A DNA stretch of 64,000 nt, taken from assembly GCA_951802195.1 (NCBI GenBank), contig OX637625.1, positions 682,001-746,000 of the forward strand, in the 5' to 3' direction. The notes beneath the pieces were generated by a model. The model did no database searches, was not told the origin of the DNA, and saw nothing but the letters and a program-made list of their open reading frames with translations. This document shows positions 30,651 through 40,177 of this stretch, one piece after another. A program made the position numbers and the translations under genes. The DNA is from Tausonia pullulans. Taxonomy: Eukaryota; Basidiomycota; Tremellomycetes; Cystofilobasidiales; Mrakiaceae. Numbering within the stretch: the stretch's first letter is position 1; every line of letters starts with the position of its first letter.

Positions 30651-31151
30651 TGAGCGTCCGCTCTCTTTTGTTGCTGGCGTGCGCAAGTTCAGACGGTCGA
30701 ACCAACCCAACGTCACAGCAAGCCACAACAAGACACAGCAAGCCACAACAAGACACAGCAAGCCACAACAAGTCTCACAAGACACAATGATGGCTCCCAA
30801 ACAGGGAGTGCAACGCCGGGCGACGTCGGCGGGACGAGGGCATGAGTCCAGAGCGACTCCGCGACAGGGACACATACTCTTGCCTCGGCCCATCTCCGTC
30901 TTGTGCGTCCTGCCCAGCCTTCGCTGTGACAATACTCGCCGTCTATTGACGAGCAGTATCAGGAACCATGACAGCCGCGATGGAGAGCTTGTGAGGAGTG
31001 GCACAAGGTCCGCGAGATTCCGAGAGAGATCTTGCATCGCTGTTAGCTTCTGTGCTGCTCTTGGCTTCCGCGCTGTTCTTGGCTTCCGCGCTGCGACTGG
31101 CTTCCGCGCTGCTGTTAGCTCCTTCGCCGCGATTCGCACCGGCCAACGGGA

Positions 31152-31209
31152 TGCCTCGAGCCTCGGCCAACCAGGCTGCCGGACGCTCTAACAGATAAGC
31201 TACCGAGGC
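31152..31209 (-). pseudogene. tRNA-Phe pseudogene
   Basis: Mirror of 1,525-1,582. Confidence 0.75.
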
Positions 31210-31319
31210 GGTGGTGGCCGTCAAGCTGGCCAGGATATGACCGAGCAGCGCGCGCCAGCTATCGCCGGACTCGTTCCCTACCTCGAGAAAATGCATTGGA
31301 AGCCGTTGCAAAAGGTGTA

Positions 31320-31391
31320 TTCCCCTGCCGGGAGTCGAACCCGGGCCTTGACGGTGAAAGCGTCATATCATAACCGTTAGACAACAAGGGA
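31320..31391 (-). tRNA. tRNA-Glu(TTC)
   Basis: 72 nt, acceptor TCCCTTG/CAGGGGA, anticodon loop TTTCACC, no intron. It is the only Glu(TTC) in the window, and only its 3' end survives in the left arm (1,391-1,414). Its B box (31,331-31,343) is one end of the 468-bp indel. Confidence 0.95.
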
Positions 31392-31699
31392 GATCGTCGT
31401 CGTCGACTCAGTCAGTACGCACTCTGCTCTCGCCAGATCCAACTGCCCTCGCGCTCTCGCAAGTGCCTCATCAGTCAAGGTGCTCATTTGGCAATACAGA
31501 GAGAGCCTCGATGTCTTGTGGTTCTGGCTGGCCGCTCTAATACAAGCTCCGGCGGGTACGCCATGGTCGGTGGTCGGGCCGACCTTCCGCTCCCGGGCTC
31601 CTGGTTCCGCTGCTCCTGCTCCTGCTCCTGCTGCTTCTGCTGCTGGGGTCTCGCTTCACCTTCACCCTCCTCGACCAAGCTCGGGACCCCAAAACATTT
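31392..31699. other. Right-arm-only spacer
   Basis: Part of the 468 bp missing from the left arm. A TGCTCC-type simple repeat lies near 31,611-31,640. No gene was seen. Confidence 0.5.
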
Positions 31700-31790
31700 T
31701 CACCGCTCGCGGGATCGAACCGCGCACCTTGAGAGATGTGTGTGTGGGTGGCGTTACAGTCTCACGCTCTTCCAGATGAGCTAAGCGGTG
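31700..31790 (-). tRNA. tRNA-Tyr(GTA), second type, 18-nt intron
   Basis: 91 nt with acceptor CACCGCT/AGCGGTG, anticodon stem TGAGA/TCTCA, C-T-GTA-A and an 18-nt CA-rich intron. It differs from the arm Tyr gene (9,756) in stem and intron. It is absent from the left arm. Confidence 0.92.
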
Positions 31791-31798
31791 GCGGCGTT

Positions 31799-31811
31799 GG
31801 AGTCGAACCCG
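31799..31811 (-). other. Orphan B-box copy, end of the 468-bp indel
   Basis: A perfect 13-bp copy of the tRNA-Glu(TTC) B-box segment (31,331-31,343), exactly 468 bp away and in the same orientation. No full tRNA surrounds it. It lies 9 bp upstream of the tRNA-Tyr 5' end and is probably a tRNA remnant. Confidence 0.75.
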
Positions 31812-33114
31812 CCTGCCCTTGGCTGCGGCCGTCATCGCAGGCGCCGGGCCTTTGTCCTTGCTAGAGCACGTCATCAAGAGGCTCGATCCCGTCGGTTCAA
31901 GCCTCCTCACTTCGGAGTCAGACTACGGAAACTGGAAACTGGAAACTGCACACTGCACACTGCACACTGCTAATAGAGAATGCAAAGCGCGAGAGGGTGG
32001 AGCAACGTGGACTGCAAGCGAAATGGGCAAAGGAGAAACCCTGATCTTCAAAGCTCGGCGATCATCATCGACTGGCGACAGATCGGCCAGTCATACGCAG
32101 ACACACGCAGACACACGCAGACACACGCAGACACACGCAGGCAACGTAGGGCCAAGACACGATCCGGGACGTAAGAATGAAAGGGGGGAAGGTGTTGAAT
32201 TGAAGTCAAGGTGCTGGGGCAGGCGACGCTCAGGAAGCAATGCTGGGTCTCCTGACATAGAATGAGCAGCAGAACTCTTGTTGCCGAGACTTTTGGCGAA
32301 GGAGACGGCAAAGTATAGAGCGCGAGTGCTGGGTCCTTTGACCGGAAGAGAAACGGACGAAATCAACGGACGAAATCGTCGACAGGCTGGAGAGGAGGGG
32401 GGAGGAGGGGGGAGGGAGAGGAGACAAGGGGCAAGAGGGACCGAGAAGGAGAGAGAGGAGACAAGAGAAGAGAGGAGACAAGAGAAGAGAGGAGACAAGA
32501 GGAGAGCGGAGCCGACGAGGGAGACTGAGAGCAGAGACGACGGCACCGATCGACAGCCATCACCGCCCCAGCATGCGCAGACTCCGATATAATAAAGGAG
32601 AACGCAGCACTCAACATATGCAGGATAGGAGAGGCAAACGCCAGTAGGACCCTGGAGGCGAGTACGTGGAGCTCTCGAGCACGCTGAAATGCCAATGAAT
32701 CATTGGCCAACCCCGTCAGTGATCTGGACGCAGCGAAGGCTGCGTAGGTAGGAGTGCGTGTGCGCCTCGAGAAGGATAACACACTGTTTGAGGACCTGTG
32801 ATGATCTGGTAGACAAGGGAAGGAGCGAGAGGGAAGAAGAGACGAGCTGAGGAGGGCAAAGAAGGCGATGGACAGGGGAGGTTGAGAGATGGTTGGATTG
32901 GTCGCGAGCGAGATACATCAAAGATGGCTACTCCTCAGTTCCCAGCATACTCCACCTGGAGACTGGACCTCACGCACGCTCTAGACATCAAATATCCGCA
33001 AAGCGGCCAGACGTCTGTTGTGACTCTAGGTGCGATTCGAGGAGAGGAAGGTCATGGGGAATGGCAACTCCGTGTCCCGGCTCGTACGCCACCGATGACA
33101 CAGCCAAAAAGACA
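31812..33114. repeat. Gene-free stretch with simple repeats
   Basis: Mirror of about 88-1,390, including the substitution at 32,899. Confidence 0.6.
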
Positions 33115-33188
33115 TGATCAATGAGGGGGTCGAACCCGCGACCTTGGCGTTATTAGCACCACGCTCTAACCAACTGAGCTAATCGATC
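33115..33188 (-). tRNA. tRNA-Ile(AAT)
   Basis: Mirror of 14-87, the outermost visible gene of the right arm. Confidence 0.95.
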
Positions 33189-33404
33189 AACTGTCGCACG
33201 ATGGCAAGCCATCAGGCCCGGCACGCTACACCCCGGAGCGCTTGCTCGAAAAGAGGTCGGGCTAGCCAGTCGAGGGAGCCAGTCGAGGGAACCAGGCCGG
33301 CGACAGATACAGTCCTTCGGGTCACTGTGAACCCGGCTCGACTCCGAAATGTCCCCCCGAACCCCCTCGCTCCGACGGACTCGCCATCTCCCACGTCCCG
33401 ACCA

Positions 33405-33495
33405 ACAGCCCCCACCCAACATCCCTACCAACATCCCTACCAACATCCCTACCAACATCCCTACCAACATCCCTACCAACATCCCCACAGACACC
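33405..33495 (+). repeat. 12-bp satellite CCAACATCCCTA
   Basis: About seven units, the last ones degenerate, followed by a C-rich tract to about 33,535. Confidence 0.85.
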
Positions 33496-33777
33496 CCTAT
33501 CAAACACCTACCAACCCCCCCCTCCCCCCCCCCTACCGACGCTCCCACCAAGTCTGTGACCACGAGGAACCCAAGTCCGGCGCATGCCTCCGAGGGCTAC
33601 CCGTCGATCCTCCATCTTTGGGCTCGTTCGCCGCTGGCCGATGCCAGCGCGTTTCCCGGCGGTATCCGTCTCCGTGGCCCGGCACGATGGACGAATACGA
33701 TAGCGGGCAAAGGTTCATTCCTGGGGAGAGAGTGAAGGGGCAGCTGGTCCAAGTGGAGAAGGATTGATGGGGGGAGG

Positions 33778-34070
33778 TTTTTTTTTGTATGAAGTCATGA
33801 GTTATACGTAGAGAACGAGGTAACTCTATGTTTTTTTTGTATTTAAGTCTCTATGTTTTTTTTTTTTTTTTTTGTATTTAAGTCATGAGTTATACGTAGA
33901 GAACGAGGTAACCCTATGAGAGATGATGATTCGTAGCTAGATAGAAGGAAAGCGAAAATGAATTTTTTTTTTTTTGTATTTAAGTCATGAGTTATACGTG
34001 GAGAACGAGGTAACCCTATGAGAGATAGCGAGTTGTAGCTAGATAGAGGGAGAGCGGACATGACCGAGCG
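33778..34070 (-). mobile_element. Stack of four LINE 3' tails
   Basis: Four head-to-tail pieces of the LINE 3' end, each with its own A tail (T run on the plus strand): about 33,778-33,830, 33,831-33,854, 33,856-33,962 and 33,963-34,070. Lengths range from about 24 to 107 bp, all in the same orientation. They may be repeated insertions at one site or slippage during reverse transcription. Confidence 0.8.
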
Positions 34071-34089
34071 CGAGAACGTCGGGCGAGGC

Positions 34090-35217
34090 GCCGTGGGAAG
34101 AGGGTTGGTCGAACCACTGGGGATGGTTGGCCGGACGGCGTGATGGGCGCCGTGAGAGGGGGGGGGGGGTTGGTCGAACCACCGGGATGGTGGTTGGCCG
34201 GAAGAGGGTTGGTCGAACCACCGGGGATGGTTGGCCGGACGGCGTGATGGGCGCCGTGAGAGGGGGGGGGGGGGGTTGGTCGAACCACCGGGATGGTGGT
34301 TGGCCGGAAGGGGGTTGGTCGAACCACTGGGGATGGTTGGCCGGACGGCGTGATGGGCGCCGTGAGAGGGGGGGGGGGGTTGGTCGAACCACCGGGATGG
34401 TGGTTGGCCGGAAGGGGGTTGGTCGAACCACTGGGGATGGTTGGCCGGACGGCGTGATGGGCGCCGTGAGAGGGGGGGGGGGGGTTGGTCGAACCACCGG
34501 GGATGGTTGGCCGGACGGCGTGATGGGCGCCGTGAGAGGGGGGGGGGGGGTTGGTCGAACCACCGGGATGGTGGTTGGCCGGAAGGGGGTTGGTCGAACC
34601 ACTGGGGATGGTTGGCCGGACGGCGTGATGGGCGCCGTGAGAGGGGGGGTCGAACCACCGGGATGGTGGTTGGCCGGAAGAGGGTTGGTCGAACCACCGG
34701 GGATGGTTGGCCGGACGGCGTGATGGGCGCCGTGAGAGGGGGGGGGGGGGTTGGTCGAACCACCGGGATGGTGGTTGGCCGGAAGGGGGTTGGTCGAACC
34801 ACTGGGGATGGTTGGCCGGACGGCGTGATGGGCGCCGTGAGAGGGGGGGGGGGGTTGGTCGAACCACCGGGATGGTGGTTGGCCGGAAGAGGGTTGGTCG
34901 AACCACCGGGGATGGTTGGCCGGACGGCGTGATGGGCGCCGTGAGAGGGGGGGGGGGGGGTTGGTCGAACCACCGGGATGGTGGTTGGCCGGAAGGGGGT
35001 TGGTCGAACCACTGGGGATGGTTGGCCGGACGGCGTGATGGGCGCCGTGAGAGGGGGGGGGGGGTTGGTCGAACCACTGGGGATGGTTGGCCGGACGGCG
35101 TGATGGGCGCCGTGAGAGGGGGGGGGGGGTTGGTCGAACCACTGGGGATGGTTGGCCGGACGGCGTGATGGGCGCCGTGAGAGGGGGGGGGGGGGTTGGT
35201 CGAACCACCGGGATGGC
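34090..35217 (+). repeat. Compound minisatellite with B-box-like core, about 21 units
   Basis: Two alternating unit types of roughly 40 and 65 bp, each with TTGGTCGAACCAC(C/T)GGG. On the minus strand this reads GGTTCGACCAACC, close to the tRNA B box GGTTCGANTCC. Units end in a G run of varying length. Long Pro/Gly/Arg-rich open frames on both strands are by-products of the repeat. The array is bounded on both sides by LINE tails. Confidence 0.9.
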
Positions 35218-35220
35218 GAC

Positions 35221-35286
35221 TTTTTTTTTTGTATTTAAGTCATGAGTTATACGTGGAGAACGAGGTAACCCTATGAGAGATGGCGA
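35221..35286 (-). mobile_element. 5'-truncated LINE tail upstream of tRNA-Val
   Basis: T10 then GTATTTAAGTCATGAGTTAT and the CGAGGTAACCCTATGAGAGA block. The truncated 5' side faces tRNA-Val 75 bp away and the A tail faces the minisatellite. Confidence 0.85.
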
Positions 35287-35360
35287 TGACAAAGAGGCGA
35301 GAGGCAGCGTCGGAGTTGGAAGAGATGGCAGGGATGGAGGAAGACCATCAGCAGTTGATT

Positions 35361-35432
35361 GTCGGGATCGTATAATGGTTAGTACAAGGTGTTAACACCG
35401 CCTAGACCCGGGTTCAATTCCCGGTCCTGATA
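35361..35432 (+). tRNA. tRNA-Val(AAC)
   Basis: Body identical to 7,426-7,497. It lies outside the inverted repeat. Confidence 0.95.
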
Positions 35433-35763
35433 TAGCGTGAGCGTGAGCTTGAGGTGACGCTCTACTTTTGCTGTCGATTGGCGTAGAACCAACCCTTGAC
35501 AACACGAGTCGTGTCCTAGAGTAATCTGTGGAAGGGTCCGGGCTGTCTGTCTGCTGTCTGCTGTCTGCTGTCTGCTGTCTGCTGTCTACCCCGTACAGAG
35601 CGTATATGGGGCCGTTGTCGCGTGGGAGCGACGTCGTCAAGATATGTGTGTGTGGAAACAAGAGTAACATGCCGAATGTATGGACAGATATTGGGCAGCC
35701 GAAGCAGCTGACGGCTGCGGACAATGATTGGCATGCCATCGCATTGCTGTAAGGCAGGCACCG

Positions 35764-35845
35764 GCTGACTTAGCCAAGTGGTTACGGCGTTTGATTAGAA
35801 ATCACATCCTCTTTGAGGGCGCAGGTTCGAGTCCTGCAGTCAGCT
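35764..35845 (+). tRNA. tRNA-Ser(AGA)
   Basis: Body identical to 20,222-20,303. The 5' flank CAGGCACC is shared as well, so the two genes come from one segment. Confidence 0.93.
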
Positions 35846-36680
35846 TTTCCTCCGCATTGCAACGTACACTGTGCAGCAGGAGATGGAGAGCATCAGGGAG
35901 GCCGTGTCCTCGACAGTGCCCCCTACTTCGCTGTTGCACATTCCATCCCAGTCGCAACCCTTTTCTCGCCCAAGGCTCGAGCGAACTGTTTGGACGTTGC
36001 AGTCCGAGCCCGGCACACTGTGGACTGCGTCAATCGAAATGGAGGGAGGGACGCTTGCACCCATGCGAGAGCCAGGGAGTACTGTCCTGGCCCTTGGCTC
36101 TGGCTCTGCCTCAGAGACGGCCAAGTGGCTGGATGAGCACCGCAAGCACCGCGAGCACCGCGCCCCGTACAACCCGGGGCTCTTCTCTGGCCTGAAGGGA
36201 CTGAAACGAGGGACACTCTGCCGAGGAGGAGCGAGACGAGGCTCAGCCACCATGGGAATAGACCCCTTGACTCTGTACAAGCAAAGTCAGTGTGCGCTCT
36301 ACCGCCTGAAACGAGCTTATCCCCGGAGCGATGGGCATGCAGACAGCGAGAGTCCAAGGAGGAGACCATTCTTCCTCCGACGGCCGATGCTGGGGTACCC
36401 CCAGCAGTCGTGTGAGCCCGCGTGGAATGTCGCACGGTCTTCCCATATGTCGAGCTCGCAGGCTGGGAGGCGGCGGCTGGCGGCTGGCGGCTGGCGGCTG
36501 GCTCTCCTGTCGGCAGGCCTGCGGTCGGGTCCCCGGATGGAGGGGACTCGTGCAGTGCTGTCATGTCGCCACGGTTCTTCGTCCGGATCGAGCAAACAAG
36601 ACGACAGCCTGCGCCAGCTAGGGTGGACTCCGTCTGCGGAGCTGGGACGACCATCAGCTGGGTTCTCCTTGAGACCCCTT
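35846..36680. other. Gene-free spacer with a tRNA-like remnant
   Basis: A 274-codon open frame on the plus strand has no recognisable domain and is probably chance. At about 36,251-36,324 (minus) there is a D-arm-like and a TGACT/AGTCA anticodon-stem-like fold with a poor B box and no acceptor stem. It is at most a decayed tRNA. Confidence 0.35.
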
Positions 36681-36763
36681 GCCTCGATAGTTTAGTTGGT
36701 TATGACTCAAGTCTCATATCTGCATGCGATCTTGCGACCCCAGTTCGAATCTGGGTCGAGGCA
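36681..36763 (+). tRNA. tRNA-Met(CAT), elongator, 10-nt intron
   Basis: Exons identical to 13,083-13,165. The intron (36,719-36,728) differs and contains ATG able to pair with the CAT anticodon. Confidence 0.9.
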
Positions 36764-37224
36764 TCCATCGCGGCGTCACGTGCGGGCTTCGCTTTTTTGC
36801 ACGGGTGCACGGGTGCACGAATGCACTGGTTCACTGGTTCGCGGGTTCACGGGTTCACAGGAGCACAAGGGCGCAGTATCAGGATCTCGTGGACTTGCCA
36901 CCTCGGCTCTGCGCCTAGCTATTTCTTTTCTGCCCCTCTTCTCGCGCATCCTTTTCAGCCCTCGACCCCTGAGAGAGAGCCCCATTGGAAACTGGACCGC
37001 TTCCTCGGCCTGTCAAGCTGGGTGGGAGCTTCGGAGGACGAAAATGCATGTCGAAAGGACTTGACGAACGACCGTCTTCCGTTCGACGACTCGGCTGACG
37101 GGCGCGTCCAAACTAGACATTTAGCGAGACAGAGGAGTCGCGCGAGAACCGACATGTAACAACCGCACGCTTGCAGAAGAAACCTTCGTCTGCTGGGAGT
37201 CCAATCCGGGTGATACAGCTAGAT
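36764..37224. repeat. Spacer with short repeats
   Basis: About 36,803-36,870 has 8-9 bp units (ACGGGTGC, GGTTCAC). About 36,883-36,960 is a truncated inverted piece of dispersed repeat R. No gene was seen. Confidence 0.5.
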
Positions 37225-37640
37225 TGTCAGGATCTCGCGGACCTGCCACCTTGGTTCTGCGCCTGGCTAGCTCTGTGCCTGTGTTGCCTTTTCCCTGCTT
37301 GCTCCGCATTCCCTCATCTTGGACCATTCTTCCGCCACATTGGCTCATGCTCCTTGTCTTGTTGCTCTTTCTTCTCTCTTTATTCGACATCTGCCCTATA
37401 CTCTTTGCGTTCTCGCGCTTCTCACCCCCTCCCTTGTTCTTACCCTTGGTCCATAAAACGCTCAGATCGTCGTAGGTCTTGTTCTGCACTCTGACTATCA
37501 TCTGGACACGACAAACCAGCCCAATATCCTTAAGCGAGCCCGTGTCACCTCCGCCACTTCAGTTCCATTTCATCACCCGCCACCGCTCTCAGTACACTTC
37601 GTCGCCAACGTCCCTCTCCTCGCTCAACCCTCTCTGCCAT
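37225..37640 (-). repeat. Dispersed repeat family R, copy 3 (inverted)
   Basis: The reverse complement shares the GGAACTGAAGTGG, GATGATAGTCAGAGTGCAG, GCGTTTTATGGACC and GAGGGAATGCGGAGCAAGC blocks of the family and ends near a GATCCTGAC motif. It is non-coding. Confidence 0.7.
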
Positions 37641-37867
37641 CGACCCTTGGGCCAATCCTAACATAGATCGTCATACTACTATAGCCCTGAGACACCAAAG
37701 GAGGAGGTGGTCGACGGGAAATGCGGTGGCTCGAGTGCTGGAGACTCGGGATGGCCCTCTTTTCGGTCAGATGGAGGAGAGACTGGCCCATCCGCCGAGT
37801 CAGGCGCACGCTCCTCCCGCCCTGGCAAAGAGAAGAGAGTATCCTGAGTGGAGGATGCAAAAGGAGA

Positions 37868-37941
37868 TGATCAATGAGGGGGTCGAACCCGCGACCTTGG
37901 CGTTATTAGCACCACGCTCTAACCAACTGAGCTAATCGATC
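37868..37941 (-). tRNA. tRNA-Ile(AAT)
   Basis: Same 74-nt body as 14-87, the fifth copy. Confidence 0.95.
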
Positions 37942-38704
37942 GACCAGGAGATGGTTGTCAGGCCATTCAGCCACGCCTCCTCGTGCTCCTCCTCGTACTC
38001 TCTCTCTTGCCCTTGACTCCGATTGATTGCATACGTCATCCGCGGCGATCATCGGATGACGGAAATTCGGAAATGGGCAGGCCAGCACGCTGAGATCGAG
38101 GGTGACAGTGGTGGCTGCGGATACGAGATGAAAGGTGAAGAATGCGATCGTGATCATCGTCCGACGGCGTGGCGAGGGAATGGACTGTGTCCCACTTTCT
38201 TCTTTGCTCGCCACTGCACGCAGACTGCAGAAGAAAGAGGCTCTTCCCTTGTTCCCTGTTGGGCGAAGATGAGCGCAGGTCCATCGTCACGCCGGTCTGA
38301 CGGGATACACAACGGCCGGTTCAAGCGGCTCGCAGCTCGTAGCCCATAGCCCATAGCCCATAGCCCATAGCCCATATGGGATGGGCCTTCCCTATAGCCT
38401 ACTGCTCGACAATACCATACGCTCCATACGCTCTAGGTCTGACTTTGTCGGTGTCGCCTACCAGATCGCCGCCGCTGGATCTCCTCTAGCCCGTGTGTGA
38501 GGTACGGAGTCCATGCTCTGACCCAAATCGACGCATGACCCGGTAAAGGGCACTGAATCGGATCGCAAGAGACCCGCTTGAATGAGACCAAGCAGCCAAT
38601 GGCGAGGCGGGAGCGTGATCCTGACATGGCTATAGGGATGGAACAGATAGAGCAGTCCCGGGGCAAAAGAGAAGAACGAATCAGGAATGATGTCGCGTGC
38701 TTGA
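37942..38704. other. Gene-free spacer
   Basis: It contains a 7-bp AGCCCAT tandem (about 38,337-38,373) and, near 38,557-38,575, an inverted piece of the repeat also at 5,660. No gene was seen. Confidence 0.5.
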
Positions 38705-38776
38705 TATCAGGACCGGGAATTGAACCCGGGTCTAGGCGGTGTTAACACCTTGTACTAACCATTATACGATCCCGAC
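38705..38776 (-). tRNA. tRNA-Val(AAC)
   Basis: Body identical to 7,426-7,497. Confidence 0.95.
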
Positions 38777-38963
38777 GATGATGTGCTGATGGTGGTGTTC
38801 ACCTGCGCCCGAGTCCGGACGCCGGATCCCAGTTCTTTGGTTCGCCGTTCGTTCCCATCTCTCCTTGTGGCGACGAAGAACAGCCTGTATGATGGCTGCT
38901 TCCACATCATGAAGCTTTCGGAAAGGTGAAAAAGGAAACATGAAACATGAAAAAGGAAACATT

Positions 38964-39063
38964 AGCCCCACGGGGGGGTCGAACCCCCAACCTTCAGATT
39001 ACCAGTGACGATGATAGCATCCTGCCTAAGAGTCTGACGCTCTACCGATTGAGCTAGCAGGGC
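38964..39063 (-). tRNA. tRNA-Lys(CTT), 27-nt intron
   Basis: As 4,844-4,943 with one intron base changed. The 3' flank (AAAAGGAAACATTAG on the plus strand) is shared with the arm copy. Confidence 0.93.
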
Positions 39064-39154
39064 AGCAGACAGTCCAGCCGAAGCCGTCGTCGTTCGATGG
39101 CAGCCTTCGACCGGTCGCGGACTGACCCTGACGGATGTTTCTCTTGACAAGTTC

Positions 39155-39174
39155 GTACTTAAATACAAAAAAAA
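39155..39174 (+). mobile_element. Very short LINE tail upstream of tRNA-Lys
   Basis: TACTTAAATAC followed by A8. The A tail points away from tRNA-Lys and the truncated side faces it about 92 bp away. Confidence 0.6.
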
Positions 39175-39302
39175 GTTCGTCTTCAGCAGCCTCCTGTGAC
39201 CAATGGGTATGCAGAGTGCTCCGTTCTCCCTGGTCCGACCTCCCGTACCCGTACCAGAGCCTGGGGCCTGGGGCCTTGAAAACCTCGAAAGCCTCGATCG
39301 AG

Positions 39303-39540
39303 CCCTGAGCCCTGAGCCCTGAGCCCTGAGCCCTGAGCCCTGAGCCCTGAGCCCTGAGCCCTGAGCCCTGAGCCCTGAGCCCTGAGCCCTGAGCCCTGAG
39401 CCCTGAGCCCTGAGCCCTGAGCCCTGAGCCCTGAGCCCTGAGCCCTGAGCCCTGAGCCCTGAGCCCTAAGCCCTGAGCCCTGAGCCCTGAGCCCTGAGCC
39501 CTGAGCCCTGAGCCCTGAGCCCTGAGCCCTGAGCCCTGAA
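39303..39540 (+). repeat. Heptamer satellite GAGCCCT, about 34 copies
   Basis: About 238 bp of nearly perfect 7-bp repeats with one variant unit near 39,467, immediately 3' of tRNA-Leu on the minus strand. Confidence 0.97.
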
Positions 39541-39565
39541 CCGGGAGAGCTCCGCAAAAAGAACA

Positions 39566-39660
39566 TGATCGGAATGGGATTCGAACCCATGCCCGTGAAG
39601 ACTAGCGAGTTCTATTCAAGAACCTTAAGCTAGCGCCTTAGACCGCTCGGCCATCCGACC
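39566..39660 (-). tRNA. tRNA-Leu(AAG), 15-nt intron
   Basis: As 4,459-4,553. Confidence 0.95.
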
Positions 39661-40105
39661 GTGTGCTGTGTTGCCAGTCGTCCCGTTCGCGGCCCCACCT
39701 CGTCCAACGGCCCGCTGTCCCTTGCGAATCCACTTCGCCGCCCCCGGTAGCAGCCATTCATCTTCGTGTTCCCTAGTTCGAGTCCGACGGCCGCCTGCCC
39801 ACAGACGCCCACAGACGCCCACGGGCGAGCGCCGTCAGTACCCCAAGTTCTGACCTCAGTCGAACGGCACGTACTCCAAGGGCGCGGTCGCTGGCCTCGA
39901 CGTCATCAACGTCTGTGAGGACGAACTTGGGATAAAAGGGATGCTTAGTGGCGGGAAAGCAAGATGGGATGCGCGCGGGGGGCCGCTGCTCCTGCCGCTG
40001 CTCCTGCCGCCGCTCCGACCGCCGTGCCCGCCGCCCGCGCCTGCAGACATCCCAAACCGAGACTGCGCTGACTGCACTGACGAGGCTGGCATGGCAAAAA
40101 GGAGA
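39661..40105. other. Gene-free spacer
   Basis: A GCTCCTGCC-type short repeat lies near 39,985-40,040. No gene was seen. Confidence 0.5.
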
Positions 40106-40177
40106 TTCCCTTGCCGGGAGTCGAACCCGGGCCTTGACGGTGAGAGCGTCATATCATAGCCGTTAGACAACAAAGGA
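40106..40177 (-). tRNA. tRNA-Glu(CTC)
   Basis: As 5,882-5,953. Confidence 0.95.

Larger units (their letters stand above)
21121..33201 (-). repeat. Right arm of giant inverted repeat
   Basis: The reverse complement of 1-11,682. It is the more complete arm: it keeps 468 bp (31,331-31,798) absent from the left arm, including tRNA-Glu(TTC) and a tRNA-Tyr. It carries 23 tRNA genes. Past 33,201 the sequence is unique in this window, so whether the duplication continues on the left outside the window cannot be told. Confidence 0.95.

Noticed and set aside
33290-33355. tRNA-Pro-like stretch (CCTTCGGG followed by a B-box-like CGGCTCGACTCC)
   Set aside because: No D arm or matching acceptor stem; the resemblance is limited to short motifs.
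33843-35292. Three overlapping open frames of 353-417 codons, proline-rich, over 34-35 kb
   Set aside because: They are read-through of the minisatellite, whose units happen to lack stops; equally long frames run on the opposite strand.
36251-36324. Possible extra tRNA on the minus strand with a TGACT/AGTCA anticodon stem
   Set aside because: The D loop is too long, the B box has two mismatches and no acceptor stem can be formed; at most a remnant.
35871-36695. 274-codon frame between tRNA-Ser and tRNA-Met
   Set aside because: It runs to the edge of tRNA-Met, has no recognisable domain and competes with similar frames in other phases.
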